Positions 39,545 to 49,900 are shown, counted from the stretch's first letter. The stretch: 64,000 nucleotides of DNA from JAUZOB01 sp963692465 (GCA_963692465.1 OY829943.1:3162001-3226000), one strand, 5' to 3'. Made by a program: numbers and translations. Notes: generated from the letters alone by a model not told the origin.

Positions 39545-42500
39545 ATGAGAAAATTTCTACTGTTATTTTTTTGCTGTTTGATTGTTCAGGCAACATTCGC
39601 GCAAAGAAAAACAATTACCGGATCTGTCCGGGACAAAGACAGCAATGAGCCCCTCGTCGGGGTAAGCATTATCGAAAAACATACTACGAATGGAGCGATT
39701 ACCGATATCGATGGTAAGTTTTCGATCTCGGTTGGTGCCAACAGCACCATTACCGTTAGTTTTATTGGCATGAAGCCACAGGAATTTAAGGTCAGCAGTA
39801 TTAGTTCATCCCTTCATGTGGCATTGGAACCGGCTACTTCGAGTGTCGATGAAGTTGTTGTTGTGGGTTACGGTACCCAAAAGAAGGCTGACCTGACTGG
39901 TGCTGTTTCAACAGTCGATGTGTCGAAATCATTGGAGGCAAGGCCTGTAACAGATGTGGGACGGGCACTGCAAGGAACGACTCCCGGCCTTACAATTCGT
40001 ACGTCCACCGGAGATCTGGGCGTTGATCCGAAGATTACAATTCGTGGAATAACAGGATCTTTAAGTGCATCAAGTGGAGCACAACCGCTTATCTTGCTTG
40101 ATAATGTTGAAATCAGGAGTCTTCAGCTCGTTAATCCGGATGACATTGCATCTATATCAGTCTTAAAAGATGCGGCTTCTTCTTCTATTTATGGAACAAA
40201 AGCTGCCTTTGGTGTGATCTTAATTACCACTAAGTCTGGGCAAAGAGGAGGAGGAAATCATGTATCCTATACAAGTAATTTCTCTTGGAGTACTCCGACC
40301 ACAACTCCTAAAATTGCCAGTGCTGCCGATGGGGCACAAATGGCATTCTCTGCTTTACAGCGGGAAAATCCGTCTACTTCTTCTTTTGGCGTAATTGGAA
40401 TGTATGTTGACCAGACGGCTATTCAAAAAATGAAAGATTGGCAGACACAATATGGAAACCAGAAATTAAGTGATGAGATGGTGATGGGGCGCGATTTTGA
40501 GATCAGAGGAGGTAAACTTTATTTTTATCGCCCATGGGATGCAGGAAAAGCCAATATGAAGACATGGACTCCTCAGGAAAACCATAATATTACGATTGAC
40601 GGAGGAAATGATAAAACTGCTTACGATATTGGATTAGGATATTTGGATCAAAACGGGGTATTGAAAGTAAATCCGGACTCATACAAGCGCTACAATGTTT
40701 CTACCGGAATTAATACAACCGTAAAACCGTGGTTGGATCTTCGGGCTAAGGGAACGATGGCCCGTTCTGATTTGTCCTCTCCTCATAACTATGGAAGTGC
40801 AACTTATGATGCATGGTATTATTTGTATCGTTGGCCTATTACTTATCCTTACGGGACTTATCAGGGAAAACCATTTCGTAGTGCAGTGACTGAAAATCAG
40901 CAGGCCAATGAGGTAACAACTTCTACTGATTTGGATCGGTTTTCTGTTGGAGGAACACTCAAACCGATAGAAGGACTGACTGTTGATGCAGATTATACTT
41001 ATACTGCTTCAAATTCACACAATCATGATGAAGGAGGAACAGTGTCCGGATGGAATTTCTGGTCCGGCGATCTTTCTTATGGACCATATACCAGTGCAAA
41101 AAATAATATGGTGTCTTATCTTTCTTCATGGTATTATACCAGCACGTTAAAGGCTTATGCAACTTACGTGAAAAAAATCGGCATGCATTCCTTTAAATTT
41201 ATGGCTGGGATGGATGCAGAATCATACAGTTACTGGACACAGAACTCTACCATGTTAACTTTAATGGATCAGAGCTTGCCTGAGATCAGATTAGCAACAG
41301 GAACGATGTCTGTTGATGGAACAAGAGGCCACACTACAACCGAGGGATATTTCGGTCGTATCAACTACTCGTACAAAGACCGGTATTTATTGGAAGTGAA
41401 TGGGCGTTATGATGGATCTTCTTCTTTCCCTGTGAATAAGCATTGGGGCTTTTTCCCATCTGTATCTGCTGGTTGGCGGATAACAGAAGAACCATTTATG
41501 GAAGCAGTTAAGCCAGTCCTTTCTACCTTAAAACTGAGAGGATCCTGGGGATCTATCGGAAATCAGAATGTAGGAACTCAAAACGTTTTTTTGCCTCTCA
41601 TGGCTACTTCTACAACGGATTGGTTGATGGGAACAACGTTCCCTCCTTCTGTTGGTACTCCCAATATCGCATCACCAACATTAACATGGGAAACAATTAG
41701 TACCCTTGACGGAGGGTTGGATGCTCGTTTCTTCAATGATAAATTGGGAGTTACGTTCGATTGGTATCAAAGGACAACCAGTGATATGCTGAGTAGTGGA
41801 GTAGTAGTTCCCAGTTCGTTTGGTGCAGATCCTTCTAAGCGAAATTATGGAGAACTTCGCGGAAGAGGATGGGAGTTACAAATTGATTGGAATCATTCTT
41901 TCGAGAATAATCTTAATATTTATGTTACTGCAAACTTGTCGGATGGAACAGAAAAACTCACGAAATGGGTTGATGCCGTTCATAATATAAATGGTAATTA
42001 TCAGGGGAAAACTATTGGTGAAATATGGGGTTACGAAACTGATCGGTTGTTTCAGCAAAGTGATTTCACTACCGATGCATCAGGAAAACAAGTTTTGAAA
42101 GCAGGGATTCCTTCTCAATCACTATATGAGAGTGGTTGGTTTACTTATGGTCCTGGTGATGTGAAATACAAAGATCTAAATCATAATGGAGTAATAGATT
42201 ATGGAACGAACACGGTAGAGAATCCAGGCGATCAGAAGGTTATCGGAAATAGTACTCCTCGTTATCTATATGGATTCCGCTTTGGTGCTGATTGGAAAGG
42301 TTTTGATTTTGACATTTTCTTTCAGGGAGTTGGAAAACGGGATTATTGGGCAAACGGACCTCTGTTTATCCCTGGTTATCGGCCAGGAGAAGCATGGTAC
42401 CAACATCAGTTAGATTATTGGACCCCTCAAAATACGGGTGCTTTCTATCCAAGACCGACTGATGCCTCGGAAAGTAATAGTTCCAGAAACTTTTTGTGCC

Positions 42501-42769
42501 AGTCCAAATATTTAATAAATCTTGCTTACTTGAGATGTAAATCGTTACAGTTTGGATATACTTTGCCTAAAAGTTTAACTACAAAGGCTTCCATTCAAAA
42601 AGCCCGTATCTATTTCAGTGGTGAAAATCTGTTTGAGAAAGATCATCTGAAGTTACCTATTGATCCTGAAGTTGATTACACAACTGCAGGATTGAATGAT
42701 CCAAATACTTTTGGAAGGGTCTATCCTTATCGGAGAACGGTGTCTTTTGGTCTTCAGATCTATTTTTAA
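39545..42769 (+). CDS. SusC/RagA-like TonB-dependent outer-membrane transporter
   Basis: A 1074-residue protein with signal peptide (to about residue 20, A-Q), a carboxypeptidase-regulatory-like N-terminal domain (I-T-G-S-V-R-D ... G-V-S-I-I ... D-I-D-G-K-F), and a TonB box V-D-E-V-V-V-V-G-Y-G-T-Q-K. The plug has V-G-R-A-L-Q-G-T-T-P-G and S-V-L-K-D-A-A-S-S-S-I-Y-G. The 22-strand barrel follows. The last strand ends V-S-F-G-L-Q-I-Y-F. It imports a large substrate together with the SusD protein downstream. The substrate is unknown, as no glycoside hydrolase is next to it. Confidence 0.95.
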   Translation: MRKFLLLFFCCLIVQATFAQRKTITGSVRDKDSNEPLVGVSIIEKHTTNGAITDIDGKFSISVGANSTITVSFIGMKPQEFKVSSISSSLHVALEPATSSVDEVVVVGYGTQKKADLTGAVSTVDVSKSLEARPVTDVGRALQGTTPGLTIRTSTGDLGVDPKITIRGITGSLSASSGAQPLILLDNVEIRSLQLVNPDDIASISVLKDAASSSIYGTKAAFGVILITTKSGQRGGGNHVSYTSNFSWSTPTTTPKIASAADGAQMAFSALQRENPSTSSFGVIGMYVDQTAIQKMKDWQTQYGNQKLSDEMVMGRDFEIRGGKLYFYRPWDAGKANMKTWTPQENHNITIDGGNDKTAYDIGLGYLDQNGVLKVNPDSYKRYNVSTGINTTVKPWLDLRAKGTMARSDLSSPHNYGSATYDAWYYLYRWPITYPYGTYQGKPFRSAVTENQQANEVTTSTDLDRFSVGGTLKPIEGLTVDADYTYTASNSHNHDEGGTVSGWNFWSGDLSYGPYTSAKNNMVSYLSSWYYTSTLKAYATYVKKIGMHSFKFMAGMDAESYSYWTQNSTMLTLMDQSLPEIRLATGTMSVDGTRGHTTTEGYFGRINYSYKDRYLLEVNGRYDGSSSFPVNKHWGFFPSVSAGWRITEEPFMEAVKPVLSTLKLRGSWGSIGNQNVGTQNVFLPLMATSTTDWLMGTTFPPSVGTPNIASPTLTWETISTLDGGLDARFFNDKLGVTFDWYQRTTSDMLSSGVVVPSSFGADPSKRNYGELRGRGWELQIDWNHSFENNLNIYVTANLSDGTEKLTKWVDAVHNINGNYQGKTIGEIWGYETDRLFQQSDFTTDASGKQVLKAGIPSQSLYESGWFTYGPGDVKYKDLNHNGVIDYGTNTVENPGDQKVIGNSTPRYLYGFRFGADWKGFDFDIFFQGVGKRDYWANGPLFIPGYRPGEAWYQHQLDYWTPQNTGAFYPRPTDASESNSSRNFLCQSKYLINLAYLRCKSLQFGYTLPKSLTTKASIQKARIYFSGENLFEKDHLKLPIDPEVDYTTAGLNDPNTFGRVYPYRRTVSFGLQIYF

Positions 42770-42789
42770 ATACTTAAACTGAAATTGTT

Positions 42790-44484
42790 ATGAAAGTAAA
42801 AATATATTTGATATTGCTGGTAGGAATGCTTTTTACCAGCTGTAGTAAGGATTTTTTGGATAAATATCCACTTGATTCATTAACTGATAATACCTATTGG
42901 ACCTCAGAAGATAATGTGAGAACTTATGCTTACGGAACTTATTCGCGTTATTTTGTTGGCTATGGTTCAGGATATACATGGGGAAGCTATTTTACGGGAC
43001 AGAGTTTGAATGATGATTTTGCTCCGACAACTCCCGATACATTTACAAAGAATGTTCCGACTACTGATGCTACAAATTGGAACTTTAAGTTTGTTAGAAG
43101 AGCTAATATATTTATAAACAGGGTTGCCAAGGTGCCAATGTCGAGTGAAGCAATTAATCATTGGACAGGTGTTGCAAGATTTTTCCGTGGGATGGAATAT
43201 GCAACAAAATTAGTTAAGCGATATGGAGATGTTCCCTGGTACAGTAATGCTTTGACTGAGAATGATACCATTCAATTGTATCGGCCTCGTGATCCAAGGA
43301 CCATGGTGATGGATAGTGTATTAGCGGATTTTAATTATGCAGCAGCTAATGTTCGTGTAAGTGATGGAACAAGTGGTCTGACTATCAATAAATATGTTGT
43401 TTTAGCATTTATGTCGCGGATTTTTCTTTATGAAGGGACATGGCAAAAATACCATGGGGGAGATCAGGCAAAAGCAACGGTCTATCTAAATGCGGCTAAA
43501 GATGCTGCAAATCAGATAATTTCTTCCGGCCTTTATTCAATTGTACCTGATTACAGAGGACTATTTACTTCTCTTAACTTAGCAGGGAATAAGGAGATGA
43601 TTCTGTTTCGTATGTATGACACCGGACTTATTACCCACTGTCTCTTGTCATATAATAACACAGAGGCTCAAACTGGAGTTTCAAAGAATGCCGTAGATTC
43701 TTATTTGTGCTCAGACGGGCTTCCTATTTCTCTTTCTCCTTTATATAAAGGAGATAAAGGAATTGCTAATTTGAGAGCGAACAGAGATCCTCGTTTCTTA
43801 ATTTCTTTTGTCGATTCTTTACGTTTGAATGGAATTGCAACCAATTTTTCAACAACAGGTATTGCTTGCCGTAAGTATCTTAATGAATCGGAGCGAACAC
43901 TTTTGTCGGGGACTGGAAATCTAAATATTACCGATGCTCCAGTTATTCGTTACGGAGAGGTTTTGATGAATTATGCAGAGGCTTGTGCCGAATTGGGAAC
44001 TTTGACTCAAAATGATCTGGATATCTCAATTAATAAGATTCGAGATAGGGGTGGTGTCGCTATGACTCACCTGCAGATTATAGGTGGACAACCGGCAGTG
44101 AATAGTGTTGTGTATGATGATCCGAAAAGAGACCAGACTGTGCCTTCAATGATTTGGGAAATCAGAAGAGAAAGAAGAACCGAATTGATGATGGAAGGTT
44201 TCCGGTTAGATGATCTGAAGCGCTGGGGAAAAATAAACTATACAGATACACAGTTGAATCCAGATATTAATTTGGGCGCATGGATTAATAAAGCAGACTA
44301 TGTTTCTTCTTTGAGTGTGTATCTTCAGGGAAATGCGACTCAGGGATATCTGTTCCCAGCTTGGAAGCCAGAGGTTCAACGAACCAATATTGATCCGAAA
44401 GTTTATTTGGAGCCGTTACCGGTTGATCAGATTACATTGTATAAAGCACATGGTGTAACATTGACTCAGAATCCGGGATGGTAA
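42790..44484 (+). CDS. SusD/RagB-like surface lipoprotein
   Basis: A 564-residue lipoprotein: hydrophobic leader then L-F-T-S-C-S-K-D lipobox (Cys near residue 18). It shows the SusD start D-F-L-D-K-Y-P-L-D-S-L-T-D-N-T-Y-W, TPR-like helices with F-R-G-M-E-Y-A-T-K-L-V-K-R-Y-G-D-V-P-W-Y and a late R-R-T-E-L-M-M-E-G-F-R-L-D-D-L-K-R-W. It forms the lid over the SusC barrel and binds the ligand. It follows SusC by 20 bases, so the two are co-transcribed. Confidence 0.95.
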   Translation: MKVKIYLILLVGMLFTSCSKDFLDKYPLDSLTDNTYWTSEDNVRTYAYGTYSRYFVGYGSGYTWGSYFTGQSLNDDFAPTTPDTFTKNVPTTDATNWNFKFVRRANIFINRVAKVPMSSEAINHWTGVARFFRGMEYATKLVKRYGDVPWYSNALTENDTIQLYRPRDPRTMVMDSVLADFNYAAANVRVSDGTSGLTINKYVVLAFMSRIFLYEGTWQKYHGGDQAKATVYLNAAKDAANQIISSGLYSIVPDYRGLFTSLNLAGNKEMILFRMYDTGLITHCLLSYNNTEAQTGVSKNAVDSYLCSDGLPISLSPLYKGDKGIANLRANRDPRFLISFVDSLRLNGIATNFSTTGIACRKYLNESERTLLSGTGNLNITDAPVIRYGEVLMNYAEACAELGTLTQNDLDISINKIRDRGGVAMTHLQIIGGQPAVNSVVYDDPKRDQTVPSMIWEIRRERRTELMMEGFRLDDLKRWGKINYTDTQLNPDINLGAWINKADYVSSLSVYLQGNATQGYLFPAWKPEVQRTNIDPKVYLEPLPVDQITLYKAHGVTLTQNPGW

Positions 44485-44567
44485 TTTATAAAACCTGTTG
44501 AATTCAGTCGTAAACGATCTTTTTAAAAGATCCTGAATCCGATTGTTGACCGGTTGATGTTTTAAGA

Positions 44568-44600
44568 GAGGCTGCTCCATAGACCGGAACAGCCTCTTTT
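44568..44600 (+). terminator. Terminator after SusD
   Basis: GAGGCTG (44568-44574) pairs with CAGCCTC (44590-44596), extended by TCC/GGA after one mismatch, then TTTT. It separates the SusCD pair from the metallophosphoesterase gene. Confidence 0.65.
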
Positions 44601-44657
44601 GTTGCAATGAATTCTTTTGTTTTTTAATAATTTTAGATCCTTGTTAATCTATTTCTC

Positions 44658-46502
44658 ATGATAAAGAAAACAGGAATAACTCTTTTCCTTTGGCTGTTAC
44701 TACTTGGTGTGATGGCCCAAAAGCCTATTCGTTTTGCTCATGTGACTGACACTCACTTGGGGTCGCAGACTGGGCAGGAAGATCTGGAACGGACAATTAG
44801 TGATTTGAATACTCTTCCCAATATTGATTTTGTAATCTTTTCCGGAGATATTACCGAATTTGGCTCTGACACGGAGCTGCTAACAGCTAAGGCTGTGATT
44901 GATAAATTGAATAAACCTTGGTTTATCATTCCTGGAAATCATGATGCCAAATGGTCTGAGAGTGGTTGCAACAGTTTCGTGCGGGTGTTTGGTAAAGAAC
45001 GATTTGTTTTTGAAAATGGCGGATATTTGTTTATTGGAACAGCTTGTGGCCCTAACATGCGAATGGCTCCGGGATTAGTCCCCCGTGAACAGATCGTTTT
45101 TCTTGATTCGGTTCTGACTCATATGAAAAATCCTGCAGAACCAATCATCTTTATTAATCATTATCCGATGGATGAGTCACTATCTAACTGGTATCTGGTT
45201 CTTGACCGTTTAAAAACAAGGAATATTCAGGCAATCTTACTGGGACACGGACATTATAACGGAAAATTCAGCTTTGAAGGAATTCCGGGAGTAATGGGGC
45301 GCTCAAATCTGAGGGCTGGAAAGCCTGTCGGAGGTTATAATCTGGTCACGATTGATCGTGACACGATGACCTATGAAGAAAGAACCCCGGGGGGAATTAC
45401 TCTTCCGGCATGGAACAAGGTTCCTTTAGTCTCAAGGGATTTTAAAGCGGATACGGTAAAATGGCCCAGACCGAATTATTCAATGAATGATCATTTTTCA
45501 CAGGTTCACCCGTTATGGCAAATACAAGATAATAGTGATATCGGGACTGCTATTACGTCCAATGGACATATTGCCGTATATGCCAACACCTCGGGCTTAA
45601 TTGTGGCGCTGGATGTTTTGTCGGGTAAACAAATCTGGAAATATCAAACGGCTGGCAAGGTTTATTCCACCCCGGCGATCAAAGGAGATAAGGTTGTTTG
45701 TCCATCGACTGATGGAAATATTTATTGTCTGAGTCTTAAAAAAGGAACGCTTATCTGGTCTTTCCATACTTCAAAGGGTATTGTGGCTTCTCCGTTAATT
45801 CATCGGGGAAAGATTTTTGTCGGTGCTTCCGATGGAGCGTTTCGTGCATTGCGTCTTCGGGATGGTGCTCTTTGCTGGCAGTTTGATAGTGTGAAGAATT
45901 TTGTTGAGACCAGACCGTTATTTTATAAAAGCCGGATTTATTTTGGGTCGTGGGGTGATCATTTTTATGCTTTGAATGCGAAAAACGGAGCCTTAGTCTG
46001 GGATCGTCAGAAGTATTCGAACAGGATGCTTTCTCCTGCGGCTGTCTGGCCTGTGGCTGCCAATGGAAAGATATTCATTGTTGCTCCTGATCGCATGATG
46101 ACGGCTCTTGATGCTTTGACCGGTAAGGAAATCTGGGATTCGAAAAAATATTCCTGTCGTGAATCAATCGGACTATCGAAAGACGGGGCATTGGTTTATA
46201 TTAAAAATATGAAGGAAGGAAATCTGGATGCTTTCTATACGCAGTCGAATGAACAATCGCTGGCTTGGGAATGTAAAGCCGGATTTGGATATGATATCGC
46301 TCCTTCTCCGATTGTTGAGTCGGATAATCTTGTTTTTGTTCCGACCGATAAAGGGGTTGTTTATGCAATCAATAAACAGACCCACCAGATTGAGTGGACT
46401 CACAAATTAACCAATGCACTGGTAAATTGTGTCTGTCCTTTAAAGGGAAACCGGGTTTTAGTTACGACACTTGACGGAATGGTTTCCTGTCTGAAATATT
46501 AA
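44658..46502 (+). CDS. Secreted metallophosphoesterase fused to PQQ-like beta-propeller
   Basis: A 614-residue protein with signal peptide (L-F-L-W-L-L-L-L-G-V-M-A-Q). Residues about 25-240 are a calcineurin-type phosphoesterase: H-V-T-D-T-H-L-G, F-S-G-D-I-T, P-G-N-H-D-A, and L-G-H-G-H-Y. Residues about 285-614 are PQQ/YncE-like propeller repeats (A-L-D-V-L-S-G-K-Q-I-W-K-Y, A-L-D-A-L-T-G-K-E-I-W). The family includes cyclic-phosphodiesterases and nucleotidases; substrate unknown. It is downstream of SusC/SusD but past a terminator, so it may have its own promoter. The propeller could bind or present substrate. Confidence 0.85.
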   Translation: MIKKTGITLFLWLLLLGVMAQKPIRFAHVTDTHLGSQTGQEDLERTISDLNTLPNIDFVIFSGDITEFGSDTELLTAKAVIDKLNKPWFIIPGNHDAKWSESGCNSFVRVFGKERFVFENGGYLFIGTACGPNMRMAPGLVPREQIVFLDSVLTHMKNPAEPIIFINHYPMDESLSNWYLVLDRLKTRNIQAILLGHGHYNGKFSFEGIPGVMGRSNLRAGKPVGGYNLVTIDRDTMTYEERTPGGITLPAWNKVPLVSRDFKADTVKWPRPNYSMNDHFSQVHPLWQIQDNSDIGTAITSNGHIAVYANTSGLIVALDVLSGKQIWKYQTAGKVYSTPAIKGDKVVCPSTDGNIYCLSLKKGTLIWSFHTSKGIVASPLIHRGKIFVGASDGAFRALRLRDGALCWQFDSVKNFVETRPLFYKSRIYFGSWGDHFYALNAKNGALVWDRQKYSNRMLSPAAVWPVAANGKIFIVAPDRMMTALDALTGKEIWDSKKYSCRESIGLSKDGALVYIKNMKEGNLDAFYTQSNEQSLAWECKAGFGYDIAPSPIVESDNLVFVPTDKGVVYAINKQTHQIEWTHKLTNALVNCVCPLKGNRVLVTTLDGMVSCLKY

Positions 46503-46540
46503 GAGGCAAGAGTTGGTTGTGTTGTCCGGATATTAAAAAT

Positions 46541-46579
46541 AAGAGGCTGTCCCGAAAATGAAGGACAGCCTCTTTTTAA
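46541..46579. terminator. Strong bidirectional terminator
   Basis: AAGAGGCTGTCC (46541-46552) pairs perfectly with GGACAGCCTCTT (46563-46574), 10-base loop, T run after it on + and an A run before it. It serves both the phosphoesterase gene (+) and the permease operon (-). Its stem resembles the one at 44568. Confidence 0.85.
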
Positions 46580-46617
46580 TAATCTGAAGTTTAGTGGTAT
46601 TGTGTGTAATAGTGTGT

Positions 46618-48492
46618 CTATTTTTCTGCTTTTTTCTTTCCGAATTCTGGGTCTATTTTTACCAGAAGGGATGGGAGTATCCCTGGAATAATGCAAATGA
46701 TCACCCAGACAAAAAATGACTTATATCCGATGATATCCTGAAGCCAGCCGGAGAACATTCCCGGAAGCATCATTCCTAGTGCCATAAATCCGGTAGCAAT
46801 GGCAAAGTGTGCCGTTTTGTTTTCTCCTTCCGCAATATAGATCATATAAAGGGTGTAAGCCGTGTATCCGAAACCATAGCAAAATTGTTCGATGGCAACA
46901 CATGATGCAACGGTTAACTGGCTTTGAGGTTGTGTGTAGGCCAAAAAGGTATATACCAATGGTGAAACATTGATCGCTGCAACCATCCACAGTAGTGAAG
47001 ATTTCAACCCTTTACGGGAGGCTACGATTCCTCCGATAATTCCTCCGATCGTAAGAGCAATAATTCCAACGGTTCCATAGATGAGTCCTACGTCTCCGGT
47101 TGTTAATCCCAGCCCCCCTGCATTTCGTGTATCAAGCATGAATGGGGAGGCCATTTTGACGAGCTGTGATTCGCCGAGCCGGTATAAAAGTAAAAAGGCT
47201 AGAATAACACCAATATGCTTACGATGGAAAAAGGATCCGAAGGTTGCAAAGAATTCCTTAAAGAGGTTCTTCTCTGCAGAGTTGACTGCATGATCGCTGG
47301 TTGGATAGGGAAGCCGGAATTTATGATAGAAACAAAATACGACAAATAATCCGGCCAGAATAAAGAAGGTAAAACTCCATGCTAACTGTAGATTTCCGGA
47401 TGTTCCGACAAACGAGGCTTCGGTTGGCTGCTGTAGTTTTGAGTCGGTCTGAAGAAGTACGTAGGCTGGCTTGTCCCAGTTATTCTCATCAAAAACAAGT
47501 CGCTCGCCTTCAACGAGTTTAATACTGTTGTCTCCTTTTTTATGTTTTAGATTCAGAATCATCTTTTTACCCGGAGCCGGTTTTTGGGATAAGCGGATTG
47601 CAACAACGGCAACATTTCCGGTCATGGATTCTTTGGCAACCACTTTATTGTGGACTCCGAACTTTTCTTTCAGAAAACTTGTCAGTGGTGTGGCAACATT
47701 TTGTGACCACCATGTGGGTTGCTCTTTTGTTTCTTGCCCCTTTTTAGCCCCGTTATCGGACTGTATGAAGTTTAGCGAACGATTATGGGTCGATACGATC
47801 GTCTTGATCGAATCAAGCCTTCCTTCGGGTATGTTTTGTGTTGATAATTTGGCTTGCTCCGGGAAAACGTTGAAGTGGTAATTGCCTTTTGCTTCGGGAG
47901 TGACAGCTGGGGCAGCCGGAAGTTCGATGTGGTTGCTGTAGGCTGGATTAACCAAAGTCTTGAGCTCAATGGGCGGAAGTCCCGTTCTCGTCTCAAAGAA
48001 TCCGGCCAGAATAATTAGTAACCCTTGTCCGGTAATCATGGCAACACGATAAAAGGTACTTCTGATTCCTACAAAGTAGGCTTGTTCATGCTTATCCAGT
48101 CCCAGCATATAAAAACCGTCGGCGGCGATGTCGTGAGTGGCCGAACTGAAGGCAAGCAGCCAGAAAAAGATGAGCGTTATTTTGAAAAAGGCAGGGGCTT
48201 GTATGCTTAATGCAACGCCACCGAGACCGGCTCCGATAAGTAATTGCATGACGACAATCCACCATCGTTTGGTCTTTAGCAGGTCGACGATAGGGCTCCA
48301 GAGGGGTTTGATTACCCATGGAAGATAAAGCCAACTGGTGTAGAGGGCTATATCTGTATTGGAAATACCGAGCCGTTTATACATAATTACGGCAACGGTC
48401 ATGACGACGACGTAGGGAATTCCTTCTGCGAAATATAAGGTTGGAATCCATGACCAGGGATTCCTTCGGGTGGGTTTGACGTTTAACGACAT
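46618..48492 (-). CDS. AmpG-like MFS muropeptide permease with large insert
   Basis: I use the start M-S-L-N-V-K-P-T-R-R-N-P-W-S-W at 48492 (624 residues); the upstream ATG at 48546 adds 18 polar residues. It has R-N-P-W-S-W-I-P-T-L-Y-F-A-E-G-I-P-Y and N-T-D-I-A-L-Y-T-S-W-L-Y-L-P-W-V-I-K-P-L-W, the AmpG/MFS start. About 190 extracytoplasmic residues (about 188-385) interrupt the bundle between the first and second halves. Most AmpG proteins lack this. It is last in the leftward operon with a SpoIID-like protein and an amidase, so import of anhydro-muropeptides or MurNAc is likely. Confidence 0.8.
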   Translation of the reverse strand: MSLNVKPTRRNPWSWIPTLYFAEGIPYVVVMTVAVIMYKRLGISNTDIALYTSWLYLPWVIKPLWSPIVDLLKTKRWWIVVMQLLIGAGLGGVALSIQAPAFFKITLIFFWLLAFSSATHDIAADGFYMLGLDKHEQAYFVGIRSTFYRVAMITGQGLLIILAGFFETRTGLPPIELKTLVNPAYSNHIELPAAPAVTPEAKGNYHFNVFPEQAKLSTQNIPEGRLDSIKTIVSTHNRSLNFIQSDNGAKKGQETKEQPTWWSQNVATPLTSFLKEKFGVHNKVVAKESMTGNVAVVAIRLSQKPAPGKKMILNLKHKKGDNSIKLVEGERLVFDENNWDKPAYVLLQTDSKLQQPTEASFVGTSGNLQLAWSFTFFILAGLFVVFCFYHKFRLPYPTSDHAVNSAEKNLFKEFFATFGSFFHRKHIGVILAFLLLYRLGESQLVKMASPFMLDTRNAGGLGLTTGDVGLIYGTVGIIALTIGGIIGGIVASRKGLKSSLLWMVAAINVSPLVYTFLAYTQPQSQLTVASCVAIEQFCYGFGYTAYTLYMIYIAEGENKTAHFAIATGFMALGMMLPGMFSGWLQDIIGYKSFFVWVIICIIPGILPSLLVKIDPEFGKKKAEK

Positions 48493-48553
48493 AGTTTGTT
48501 TTTTAGATTTTCTCAGTATTGGTTGATTATTCTGGGATTCTGGCATTAATTTT

Positions 48554-49900
48554 TTAAAGGTATTGCTTTTCTAAAGTTGCTCCTTTAAAGTAGTGCATTA
48601 ATATTTCGCTGTAAGAGTATCCATGGGCTCCCATTACAGCTGCACCGATCTGGCAGAGTCCTACTCCATGTCCCCAGCCGGCTCCGGTTAGAATGAATTT
48701 CTCTGGTATTCCGTCTTTTATTCCTTCCTTGTCAACAACAAAGGCTGAACTATATAAATGAGTAGAGGAGAGTGCTTTTCGGATCACGAGTTCCTTTCCG
48801 ATAATCATTGTCTTCAGCGTCCCTATTATTTTTAGTCGGATTAGCCTTCCTGAAACTCCTCGTTCAATAGGGATCAGATCGATAATTGACCCGAAGTTAA
48901 TTTCCGTTCGTTGATGAATTAATTCCGACAGTTCCTGTTGCGTATAGCTCACTTTCCATCGATAAAAATCGTTGGTCTCCTGATCGTAATCATTTAGAAC
49001 CTGTGATAGAATCTTTTTGTCATGGGTGTTGCAGAAAGCAGGGGGATTGCTACGAATCCATCGGTCTGCTGCAGATTCTTCGCAAAGATTGAGGTCGTAG
49101 CCTTCCGGTTGTGTCGGATTATCAATGACCTTTTGAAGATAGGGATGATTGACGGGTTCCCATGTGTTTTCAAAAAGCTCAGAGACTCCTCCGCATGATT
49201 TGGAAAAGCGGGCATCACAAATTTCACCTCCATGCATTAAGACCAGTCCCCTTGTTGCTTTGATGGCTGCTTCTGCTGCGGGAGTGGTTTCTTTGGTTAT
49301 TCCCTGATAACGTTGACAGTGGTCGTCGGCACAGACATCAAAATTAAGATGATCTTCCCGATCATACCAGCGGACCAGTTCTTCTTCTGTCTGAATTGTT
49401 ATCTCTGGCTGTTGTTGTTTCTTCTTTAGTTGTTTCGCTTTGTCTATCTGTGCAATAAGCCAGCTTCTTGAGATGACGGCATGCGCTTTGAGTAATTCCT
49501 CGGAACTGGTGGCACTCATCTCTGATGAAATAACGCTGGTCAGATAGTCTTCAAGATGAATACTATTTATCGCGGTAATCTGATTTTTTTCAATAATAAA
49601 CAGCAGTGATCCGTTGAAACGCTGATTTTCTTTTCGTTCCCAATGAAACTGAATTCCAATGGTCACATCAATTAGTTCAAAAACACAGTGGCTATTTGTT
49701 GGAAAAATTATTGCAAAATCAGAAATAAGCAATTCTTTATTTTCGCCTGTTATAAAGATTTTTCCTTCTTTAAGCCTGGCTTGATATTTTCCGGTTTCCA
49801 GGACTGTCGGGTCACCTTCGGTATGAAAAGTTCCATTTAAACGGAATGTGATTTCCGGACCGGACATGATGCCTACTTTTATTTGAGGTTCACTGTTCAT
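48554..49900 (-). CDS. SpoIID/LytB-like domain protein
   Basis: A 448-residue protein. The C-terminal half has the SpoIID pattern: E-D-Y-L-T-S-V-I-S-S-E-M-S, A-H-A-V-I-S-R-S-W-L, R-F-S-K-S-C-G-G-V-S-E, and G-A-G-W-G-H-G-V-G-L-C-Q-I-G-A-A near the end. SpoIID is a lytic transglycosylase that cuts peptidoglycan lacking stem peptides, or enhances amidases. There is no clear signal peptide at the start (M-N-S-E-P-Q), so it may act in the cytoplasm or be exported otherwise. It belongs to the cell-wall turnover operon. Confidence 0.85.
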   Translation of the reverse strand: MNSEPQIKVGIMSGPEITFRLNGTFHTEGDPTVLETGKYQARLKEGKIFITGENKELLISDFAIIFPTNSHCVFELIDVTIGIQFHWERKENQRFNGSLLFIIEKNQITAINSIHLEDYLTSVISSEMSATSSEELLKAHAVISRSWLIAQIDKAKQLKKKQQQPEITIQTEEELVRWYDREDHLNFDVCADDHCQRYQGITKETTPAAEAAIKATRGLVLMHGGEICDARFSKSCGGVSELFENTWEPVNHPYLQKVIDNPTQPEGYDLNLCEESAADRWIRSNPPAFCNTHDKKILSQVLNDYDQETNDFYRWKVSYTQQELSELIHQRTEINFGSIIDLIPIERGVSGRLIRLKIIGTLKTMIIGKELVIRKALSSTHLYSSAFVVDKEGIKDGIPEKFILTGAGWGHGVGLCQIGAAVMGAHGYSYSEILMHYFKGATLEKQYL

